Assembly (NCBI RefSeq): GCF_026162625.1
Contig: NZ_JAOTBD010000004.1
Coordinates: 62,001 to 126,000 of the forward strand
Origin: Paracoccus beibuensis
GTDB taxonomy: Bacteria; Pseudomonadota; Alphaproteobacteria; Rhodobacterales; Rhodobacteraceae
Length of the DNA stretch: 64,000 nt
Reading direction: 5' to 3'
The position numbers and the translations under genes were made by a program. Shown here one piece after another: positions 56,641-64,000 of the stretch. Under the pieces are notes generated by a model. That model worked only from the letters and a program-made list of their open reading frames with translations. It was not told the origin of the DNA and ran no database searches. The number at the start of each line of letters is the position of its first letter. Position 1 is the stretch's first letter.

Positions 56641-57099
56641 TCAGGCGCCTGACTCTTGATAGACGCCCGTTTCTTTCAGCGTTTTGACGACCTCGCGCGG
56701 CATGTAGGTCTCGTCATGCTTGGCCAGCAGTTCGCGCGCCTCGAACCGGCCGTCGCGATACCAGCCCTTGGCGATGGTCCCTTGCCCTTCGCTGAACAGG
56801 TCCGGGCGCGGGTCGCCGCCGACATAGGTCACAGGAATTTCGGCCGCGCCGTCGGTGATGACGAAGTCGAAGGCCACGCCCGTCCCGTGGACCACCGAGC
56901 CCTCCTTGACCAGGCCGCCCAGCTGGAAGAACTCGTCGGGCTCGGGCGCCGCCTCGCTGACCTGGCTAGGCGAGCGATAGAGGTTGATGCCGTCGCTGAA
57001 CCCATAGCCGATCAGGACGACCGAGATCATCAGCGCCACCGCGGCCGAGGCGATAACCTGGATCCGCCGCTGCTTCTTGAGGGACTTCATGCCGGCCAT
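56641..57099 (-). CDS. ccmE: Cytochrome c maturation heme chaperone CcmE
   Basis: 152 residues. One N-terminal TM helix (RIQVIASAAVALMISVVLIG), then the OB-fold heme chaperone domain. The covalent heme-binding His is in LLAKHDETYMPREV, followed by the conserved Tyr. Its start at 57099 has AAGGAG 7 bases upstream. It carries heme to CcmF in the periplasm. The ccm genes usually run ccmE-ccmF-ccmH without a break; here a lysis pair stands between. Confidence 0.95.
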   Translation of the reverse strand: MAGMKSLKKQRRIQVIASAAVALMISVVLIGYGFSDGINLYRSPSQVSEAAPEPDEFFQLGGLVKEGSVVHGTGVAFDFVITDGAAEIPVTYVGGDPRPDLFSEGQGTIAKGWYRDGRFEARELLAKHDETYMPREVVKTLKETGVYQESGA

Positions 57100-57110
57100 T
57101 GCTTGCTCCT

Positions 57111-57923
57111 TCAGGCGGCTTCGAACGGGATGGGCCGGCGCAGGAATTGCGTCGCCTTGCCAGACACCCGCGCGGGATCGCCCGTGGTCAGATACCTGCC
57201 GCCCGCCCCTGAACCCAGGAACTGCGGCCTGCGTGTCAGATAATCCGCCAGGCTCTCGGCCACCAGCCCCGCCTGGCTATAGACCTTGACCTGGGGGCCG
57301 AGGGCGCGCTGGAACGCCCGCTCCATCAGCGGGTAGTGCGTGCAGCCAAGGATTGCGGCCTCGGGATGCGGCATCCGGCGCAGCAGCGCCTCGACGTGAC
57401 TGGTTACCAGCGCTTCGGCCAGCATTTCGTCGCCCATTTCAATGGCATCCACCACGCCACCGCAGGGCTGCGCCTCGACGTCGACACCCACGGCGCGAAA
57501 CGCCAGCTCGCGCTGGAAGGCGCGGCTTGCGACCGTGGCGGGCGTCGCGAACAGGGCCACGTTGTTCACGGCAACCTGTCGGGGCGGCGAATTGTCGCCC
57601 CACCGCCGCTCGGTGAGGGCCTCGATCATCGGCACGAATACGCCCAGGACGCGCTTGTCGTCGGCCAGCCATGTCTCCTGCATCCGCTTCAGGGCGGCGG
57701 CGCTGGCGGTGTTGCAGGCCAGGATGACCAGATCGCAACCCTCGGCCCACAGCCTCTCGACGCCCCGGCAGGTCAGGTCGAAGATGTCATCGGCGGTCCG
57801 AACGCCGTATGGCGCATGAGCGTTGTCACCCAAGTAGACCAGGGGCAGGTCCGGCAACCGGGCGGCGATGGCCTGATGCACCGTCAGACCGCCCAGCCCC
57901 GAATCGAATACTCCTACTGCCAT
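57111..57923 (-). CDS. murI: Glutamate racemase
   Basis: 270 residues, making D-glutamate for peptidoglycan. The opening [20 protein letters not shown], the first catalytic Cys in [16 protein letters not shown] and the second in [15 protein letters not shown] are all intact. It precedes ccmE by 11 bases on the same strand. Confidence 0.95.
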   Translation of the reverse strand: MAVGVFDSGLGGLTVHQAIAARLPDLPLVYLGDNAHAPYGVRTADDIFDLTCRGVERLWAEGCDLVILACNTASAAALKRMQETWLADDKRVLGVFVPMIEALTERRWGDNSPPRQVAVNNVALFATPATVASRAFQRELAFRAVGVDVEAQPCGGVVDAIEMGDEMLAEALVTSHVEALLRRMPHPEAAILGCTHYPLMERAFQRALGPQVKVYSQAGLVAESLADYLTRRPQFLGSGAGGRYLTTGDPARVSGKATQFLRRPIPFEAA

Positions 57924-57990
57924 GGTCGCATCTCCTGCCTCGCGTGACGCCCTTCATAGGGCGACACGCGCAGGTTGGAAATGACTCAGA

Positions 57991-60900
57991 TCATTCAGCG
58001 GCTTCACGGAGGGGCGCATGGCCCGCGCGGAACTGCGCCAGCAGTTCGCTGCGGCGTTCGGCCGCGCGATCGGCAGCCTCGTGCTTGACGGGACCAAAGC
58101 CGCGCACCGACACGGGCAGCTCTGCCAGCTCGATGGCAATGGGCATGGTATCGTCGGTCACATTGGAGAAGATCTCGGCCATGTCAGCCTCGAACTCGCG
58201 GATCATCGCGCGTTCACGCTTGCGTTCGGCCGAATACCCGAACGGGTCGAGGGGCGTGCCCCGCAGCCCCTTCATCGCCGCCAGCACCCTGAAGGCACCC
58301 AGCATCCATGCGCCGAATTCCCGCTTCTTCGGCCGACCGTTCGAGTCCGTCCCGTTCAACATCGGCGGCGCCAGGTGCAGCGACAACTGCACGTCCCCCT
58401 CCCACTGCTCGGCCACCTGGCGCGCGGTCGTCAGGTGAAGCCGCGCAACCTCATATTCATCCTTATACGCCAGTAATTTGTAATAGCTTCTTGCGACGCT
58501 TTCCTGCAGCGGAGCAGGTGCATTGTCGACCAGTGCGCGAAAGCGACGTGCCAGCCTGCGGCCCTGATAGCCGATCAGCCGTTCAGCCCGGTAATCGACC
58601 GGATCGGGGGGCAGCTGCGTCACCCCGACGGGCTTGCGGACCTGGTCGGGGAAGGCCATGGCCCACCGCCCGATCTGGAAGGCCCGTTGGTTTTCTGCGA
58701 CCTTGGCACCGTTCAGGCGGATAGCCTCCATGATCGCCTTGTGCGTCAGCGGGATCAGGCCCTGCTGCCAGCAGGCGCCCAACACCAGCATGTTCGAATA
58801 GATCGAATCCCCCAGCATCCGCAGCGCCACGTCATTGGCGTCGAAGAACGCCACCCGGTCCTGCAACCGCGCCTCCAGCGACAGGCGCAGCCGGTCCGAG
58901 GGCACCTGGAAGTCACGGAACCGCGTGAAGTCGCCGGTGATGATCTCGTGGTCGTTGACCACGGCCCCCGTCCGGCCCTGCGTCATCAGCCCGACCGTCT
59001 TGGCCCCAGCCGTCACGACCAGGTCGCCGCCGATGACGCAGTCGGCCTCGCCCACCGCGACGCGGATGGCGCTGATGTCCTCGGGGCGGTTCGCCAGGCG
59101 CAGGTGGATATGGACCGCGCCGCCCTTCTGGGCCAGCCCTGCCATCTCCATCATGCCGGCACCCTTGCCGTCCATATGCGCGGCCTGCGCCAGCACGGCG
59201 CCGATGGTGACCACGCCGGTACCGCCGACTCCGGTGATGACGACGTTATGCGTGCCCTCGATCACCGGCAGGGACGGTTCCGGCAGGTCCGGCAGCTCGA
59301 AAGCCTCGGCCTTCGGCTTGCGCAAGGTGCCGCCCCTGACCGACACGAAACTGGGGCAGAACCCCTTCACGCAGCTGTAATCCTTGTTGCAGCTCGACTG
59401 GTCGATCTGGCGCTTGCGGCCCAGTTCCGTGTCCAGCGGCACGATCGAGACGCAGTTCGACTGAACCGAGCAGTCGCCGCAGCCCTCGCAGACTTCCGGG
59501 TTGATCCAGATGCGGCGGTCCGGGTCGGGAAACTGGCCCTTCTTGCGCCGGCGCCGCTTCTCGGCGGCGCAGGTCTGGATATAGAGGATGGCGCTGACGC
59601 CCTTGACCTCTTCCATCTCTCGCTGAACGGACATCAGCTCGGCACGCTCCTCGAACCGCAGGCCGGCGGGAAACTTGCCGCGATCGACGTCTTCCTTTTC
59701 GTCATAGACAACGACGAGCGGCGACACCCCCATCGCCTGCAGTTCCCGTGCGATTTGCGGGGCGGTCAAGCCGCCCTCGTTCGGTTGGCCGCCTGTCATG
59801 GCGACAGCATCGTTATAGAGAATCTTGTAGGTGATGTTCGTGCCGGCTGCCAGCGCGGCCCGGATCGCCAGAATCCCAGAGTGATTATAGGTTCCGTCTC
59901 CAAGATTTTGAAACACATGGTCTCTCTTGCTGAACGGAGCCTCGCCTATCCAGTTGGCGCCCTCTCCGCCCATGTGGGTGAAGCCTTCGGTCTCTCGGCC
60001 CATCCACTGCACCATGTAATGGCAGCCGATGCCGGCATACGCGCGGCTTCCTTCCGGCAGCCGGGTCGAGCTGTTATGCGGACAGCCCGAGCAGAACCAC
60101 GGCGTGCGGGTCGCGATCTCGGGCGCATTGTCGTTCCGGCGCACCTCGTTCAGACGGGCAAGGCCCGCACGGACGTGCTCGGTCCCGCGACCCTCCTCGA
60201 TCAGGATGGTGCCGATCTTCTGGGCGATCATCACCGGGTCCAGCGCATAGCGCGTCGGGAACAGTTCTTCTCCGGTGCGGTCGTGCTTCCAGCCGTGGAC
60301 GCGGCGGCCACGCCGCTTGTCGAAGATCGCTTCCTTCAACTGCACTTCGATCAGCTTGCGCTTTTCCTCGACGCAGACGATCAGCTCCAGGTTTTCGGAC
60401 CATTCCTGGATGGACTTCATGTCCATGGGCCAGGTCTGACCGACCTTGTAGGTGGTCAGGCCCAAGCGCTCGGCTTCGGCCTCGTCGATGCCCAGCAGCG
60501 ACAGCGCGTGGACCAGGTCCAGCCAGTTCTTGCCGGCGGCGACAAAGCCGATGCGCGCGCCAGGCTTGCCCCAGACGCGATGGTCGATACGGTTCGCGCG
60601 GCTGAACGCCTCGGCCGCCCACCGCTTGTGGTCGATCATCCGTGCCTCTTGCGCGACCGGCGTGTCGCCAAGGCGGATGTTCAGCCCGCCTTCGGGCATG
60701 GCGAAATCGGAGGGGCGGACGAAAGTCAGCCGGTGCGGGTCGCCGTCAACGACCGCCGTGGCCTCGACCGTGTCCTTCATCGTCTTCAGACCCGTCCAGA
60801 CGCCCGCATAGCGGGACAGGGCAAAACCATAAAGGCCGAAGTCCAGGATCTCCTGCACCCCGGCAGGCGACAGGACGGGAATATAGGCGTCGATCATCGC

Positions 60901-61383
60901 CCAGTCAGACTGGTGCAACACGGTCGAGCTTTCGCCGGTGTGATCGTCGCCCATGGCCATGACGACGCCACCATGACGCGAAGATCCGGCCATGTTGGCG
61001 TGGCGCATCACATCGCCGGTTCGGTCGACCCCCGGCCCCTTGCCGTACCACAGCGCGAAGACGCCGTCATGGCGTCCCTCGCCACGCAGCTCCGCCTGCT
61101 GGCTGCCCCAGATCGCGGTGGCGGCAAGATCCTCGTTCAGGCCCGGCTGGAAGCGCACGTTCGCCTCGGACAGCCGCTTGCCTTCGCGCATCATCTGCAG
61201 GTCGACACCCCCCAGGGGGCTGCCCCGATAGCCTGTCACCAGGCCGGCCGTGTCGAGGCCGGCGGATTTGTCGCGTGCTGATTGCATCAGCATCAGGCGC
61301 ACCAACGCCTGCGTGCCGTTCAAAAGAACGTGTCGCTTCGACAGATCAAAACGGTCGGCGAGCGTGAATTCCTGCTGGCTCAT
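57991..61383 (-). CDS. Indolepyruvate ferredoxin oxidoreductase, fused subunits
   Basis: 1130 residues, fused alpha and beta chains of the archaeal-type enzyme that oxidises aromatic 2-oxo acids to acyl-CoA. The TPP part has FQNLGDGTYNHSGILAIRAA and NDAVAMTGGQPNEGGLTAPQ. The ferredoxin-type centre is INPEVCEGCGDCSVQSNC, with a second Cys group in SSCNKDYSCVKGFCPS. The pyruvate-type gamma domain is VITGVGGTGVVTIGAVLAQA and GAGMMEMAGLAQKGGAVHIH. It is divergent from a LysR regulator with a palindromic T-N11-A box between. Such single-chain forms are frequent in alpha- and betaproteobacteria. Confidence 0.9.
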   Translation of the reverse strand: MSQQEFTLADRFDLSKRHVLLNGTQALVRLMLMQSARDKSAGLDTAGLVTGYRGSPLGGVDLQMMREGKRLSEANVRFQPGLNEDLAATAIWGSQQAELRGEGRHDGVFALWYGKGPGVDRTGDVMRHANMAGSSRHGGVVMAMGDDHTGESSTVLHQSDWAMIDAYIPVLSPAGVQEILDFGLYGFALSRYAGVWTGLKTMKDTVEATAVVDGDPHRLTFVRPSDFAMPEGGLNIRLGDTPVAQEARMIDHKRWAAEAFSRANRIDHRVWGKPGARIGFVAAGKNWLDLVHALSLLGIDEAEAERLGLTTYKVGQTWPMDMKSIQEWSENLELIVCVEEKRKLIEVQLKEAIFDKRRGRRVHGWKHDRTGEELFPTRYALDPVMIAQKIGTILIEEGRGTEHVRAGLARLNEVRRNDNAPEIATRTPWFCSGCPHNSSTRLPEGSRAYAGIGCHYMVQWMGRETEGFTHMGGEGANWIGEAPFSKRDHVFQNLGDGTYNHSGILAIRAALAAGTNITYKILYNDAVAMTGGQPNEGGLTAPQIARELQAMGVSPLVVVYDEKEDVDRGKFPAGLRFEERAELMSVQREMEEVKGVSAILYIQTCAAEKRRRRKKGQFPDPDRRIWINPEVCEGCGDCSVQSNCVSIVPLDTELGRKRQIDQSSCNKDYSCVKGFCPSFVSVRGGTLRKPKAEAFELPDLPEPSLPVIEGTHNVVITGVGGTGVVTIGAVLAQAAHMDGKGAGMMEMAGLAQKGGAVHIHLRLANRPEDISAIRVAVGEADCVIGGDLVVTAGAKTVGLMTQGRTGAVVNDHEIITGDFTRFRDFQVPSDRLRLSLEARLQDRVAFFDANDVALRMLGDSIYSNMLVLGACWQQGLIPLTHKAIMEAIRLNGAKVAENQRAFQIGRWAMAFPDQVRKPVGVTQLPPDPVDYRAERLIGYQGRRLARRFRALVDNAPAPLQESVARSYYKLLAYKDEYEVARLHLTTARQVAEQWEGDVQLSLHLAPPMLNGTDSNGRPKKREFGAWMLGAFRVLAAMKGLRGTPLDPFGYSAERKRERAMIREFEADMAEIFSNVTDDTMPIAIELAELPVSVRGFGPVKHEAADRAAERRSELLAQFRAGHAPLREAAE

Positions 61384-61430
61384 TGTTGCGTCTCCTCCTA
61401 TGCCTGACGGCCCCTCCGGGGAGAGTATAG

Positions 61431-61445
61431 GTCAGAATGACTGAC
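61431..61445. promoter_or_regulatory. Predicted LysR-type operator (T-N11-A palindrome)
   Basis: GTCAG, five bases, CTGAC: a perfect palindrome containing T-N11-A, the LysR consensus. It lies 48 bases upstream of the oxidoreductase start and 103 bases upstream of the divergent LysR gene. Confidence 0.55.
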
Positions 61446-61547
61446 TTACGAATAGAAAAACGGCGCTTGACGAACACGTTTTCCGTGCGCAGGTGAAAGT
61501 CAGGTCTGCAAAAATCGCATGGCTGTCATGACAGGAATGTAACAAGG

Positions 61548-62453
61548 ATGGACTGGGACAAGCTTCGAATCTTTCACGCGGTGGCCGATGCGGGCAGCCT
61601 GACCCATGCCGGCGATGCGCTGCATCTGTCGCAGTCGGCGGTGAGCCGTCAGATTCGCGCACTCGAGGAGTCCCTCGGCACGACCCTGTTCCACCGCCAC
61701 GCCCGCGGCCTGATTCTCACCGAACAGGGAGAGCTGCTGTTCGAGGCCACGTCGTCCATGGCGCGCAAGCTGGAGGGGGCGTCCGCCCGCATCCGCGACA
61801 GCGAGGAAAACGTCTTTGGCGAGCTGAAGGTGACCGCCACCGTCGGCTTCGGCACGCTGTGGCTGGCCCCGCGCCTGGTCAAGCTCTATGAAAAGTTTCC
61901 CGACCTGCGCATCGACCTGATGCTCGAAGAACGCGTCCTGGACCTGCCCATGCGAGAGGCCGACGTCGCCATCCGCATGAAAGAGCCCAGCCAGTCGGAC
62001 CTGATCCGCCGCAGGCTCTTGAACATCCGCATGCGTCTCTATGCCAGCCCGGACTACCTGTCGTCGCGGGGCGTTCCCACGACTCTGGCGGAACTCGGCA
62101 AGCACCGGCTGATCTGCCAGAAGCCGGACCTGCCGCAGGTCGCCGCAGGCGCGCGCCTCGTGCAGGAGCTGATGTCGCAGAACGTCGGATCGACCCTGAC
62201 CGTCAACAACTATTTCGGCGTCCTTCAGGCGGTGCTGGCCAACCTCGGGATCGGCGTGCTGCCCGACTATCTGACCGCCGACCACCCGAACCTGGTCCGC
62301 GTCTTTCCCGACGTCGAATCGGGCGAGGTGCCGGTCTTCCTCGCCTATCCCGAGGAACTGCGCCAGACCCGCCGCGTGGCGGTCTTCCGCGACTTCGTTC
62401 TCGAGGAAATTCAAGCCTATCGCCGCTTTCAGAGCGAAGCCGGAGCGGCTTGA
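61548..62453 (+). CDS. LysR family transcriptional regulator
   Basis: 301 residues. The winged helix-turn-helix is at the start: FHAVADAGSLTHAGDALHLS and QSAVSRQIRALEESLGTTLF. The co-inducer domain (about 90-301) includes VTATVGFGTLWLAPRLVKLY and VNNYFGVLQAVLANLGIGVL. It most likely controls the divergent oxidoreductase gene and itself through the palindrome between them. Effector unknown. Confidence 0.9.
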   Translation: MDWDKLRIFHAVADAGSLTHAGDALHLSQSAVSRQIRALEESLGTTLFHRHARGLILTEQGELLFEATSSMARKLEGASARIRDSEENVFGELKVTATVGFGTLWLAPRLVKLYEKFPDLRIDLMLEERVLDLPMREADVAIRMKEPSQSDLIRRRLLNIRMRLYASPDYLSSRGVPTTLAELGKHRLICQKPDLPQVAAGARLVQELMSQNVGSTLTVNNYFGVLQAVLANLGIGVLPDYLTADHPNLVRVFPDVESGEVPVFLAYPEELRQTRRVAVFRDFVLEEIQAYRRFQSEAGAA

Positions 62454-62533
62454 AACCGTACGCACTTCAAACCCGCCGCGCAGCCATAACGTGATTGCAT
62501 GGCGGCTATGACATCCAGATGGGTGCAATTGTC

Positions 62534-62562
62534 TTGAAGAGTTCACACTCTGCACATAGATC
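62534..62562 (+). promoter_or_regulatory. Predicted promoter of the small RNA
   Basis: TTGAAG (62534-62539), 17-base spacer, TAGATC (62557-62562). The expected start lies 7-8 bases on, exactly at the base of the first hairpin (62570). The -10 box is weak. Confidence 0.45.
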
Positions 62563-62569
62563 GGGCTTC

Positions 62570-62651
62570 GAAGGCGATGGTCAGCTTAATCGCTCATCAC
62601 CTTCTACCTCCCTGTTGGACTTAGGCCGGGCTTCGTGCCCGGCTTTTTTTT
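62570..62651 (+). ncRNA. Predicted small RNA with CCTCCC anti-Shine-Dalgarno motif
   Basis: About 82 bases between lysR and purL. Stem 1 pairs GAAGGCGATG (62570-62579) with CATCACCTTC (62595-62604), 10 positions with one mismatch. A single-stranded stretch follows containing CCTCCC (62607-62612), complementary to ribosome-binding sites. It ends in a textbook terminator (62625-62651). The layout resembles alphaproteobacterial regulatory RNAs that use CCUCC motifs (CcsR-like in Rhodobacter); homology is not shown. Confidence 0.65.
62625..62651 (+). terminator. Rho-independent terminator
   Basis: Stem GCCGGGC with GCCCGGC, loop TTCGT, then eight T. The strongest terminator in the window. It ends the predicted small RNA and may stop read-through from lysR before purL. 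Confidence 0.9.
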
Positions 62652-62736
62652 GTCTCGCGCCCCGCGTCTGCGGCCTTTCCATGCACGGCGGCAACGCCTA
62701 AAAGGCGCGTGATTTCATGCGCAGGAAGGCTCGATC

Positions 62737-64000
<1,264 letters not shown>

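Overview
The window is high-GC DNA from an alphaproteobacterium of the Rhodobacteraceae, most likely Paracoccus or a close relative. This rests on the NDUFS4-type complex I accessory subunit, the gene-transfer-agent (GTA) style endolysin and 3-TM holin, a split ccm cluster, the CtrA-type TTAA-N7-TTAA boxes, the suf layout with an extra NifS-like desulfurase, and a PreT/PreA pair. Genus is an inference; there is no rRNA in the window. Most of the window is dense chromosomal core, with many 4-base ATGA or GTGA overlaps between consecutive genes.

Layout. 0-2.5 kb: polyamine-type ABC transporter (permease cut by the window edge, ATPase, Tat-exported binding protein). 2.7-5.9 kb: two small PepSY-like periplasmic proteins beside a PhoP/PhoQ-like two-component pair. 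6-8.7 kb: preT-preA pyrimidine reductase. 8.7-14.4 kb: M32 carboxypeptidase, ctaA, trmJ, thiE, purN-purM. A CAT-anticodon tRNA (14,497-14,573) is followed by a strongly reduced prophage (about 14.6-18.2 kb). The prophage has an integrase remnant facing the tRNA, a row of overlapping tiny early genes, two late-gene fragments and an IS5-family relic. 18.2-22.9 kb: NDUFS4-like subunit, sodC, an I78 inhibitor lipoprotein, uvrB, dadA. 23-31.5 kb: coaBC, cysteine desulfurase, sufB, ybjQ-like, sufC, sufD, two membrane proteins and sufS, read leftward as one block. 31.6-33.2 kb: yifB/comM behind a CtrA box. 33.2-35.1 kb: a decayed IS3-family element. 35.1-44.9 kb: gshB, yraN, rsmI, an LpoA-like lipoprotein, glnD, murJ, a rhomboid-fold pseudoprotease, trpS. 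45-47.4 kb: a structured leader, a SulP transporter and a tandem universal stress protein. 47.4-50.9 kb: a c-di-GMP cluster (HNOBA-GGDEF, an H-NOX-like protein, DUF3572, a PleD-like cyclase). 51-52.8 kb: DUF983, NUDIX, enoyl-CoA hydratase. 52.9-57.1 kb: ccmH, ccmF, holin, endolysin and ccmE, then murI. 58-62.5 kb: a fused indolepyruvate ferredoxin oxidoreductase with a divergent LysR regulator. A predicted small RNA and the start of purL close the window.

The most interesting signals are these. (1) GTA-type lysis genes sit inside a cytochrome c maturation cluster, with a perfect CtrA box in front of them; the only other full box found by eye is in front of yifB/comM, a DNA-uptake gene, so gene-transfer donor and recipient functions may share one regulator here. 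(2) An H-NOX-like protein without a single histidine is paired with a diguanylate cyclase, so it cannot hold heme in the canonical way. Nearby, the PleD-like cyclase has lost all three conserved receiver residues. (3) A promoter-to-terminator small RNA with an anti-Shine-Dalgarno CCTCCC motif lies before purL. (4) A structured leader precedes sulP. (5) A rhomboid-fold protein has lost both catalytic residues. Family assignments come from reading motifs by eye; no database search was run.
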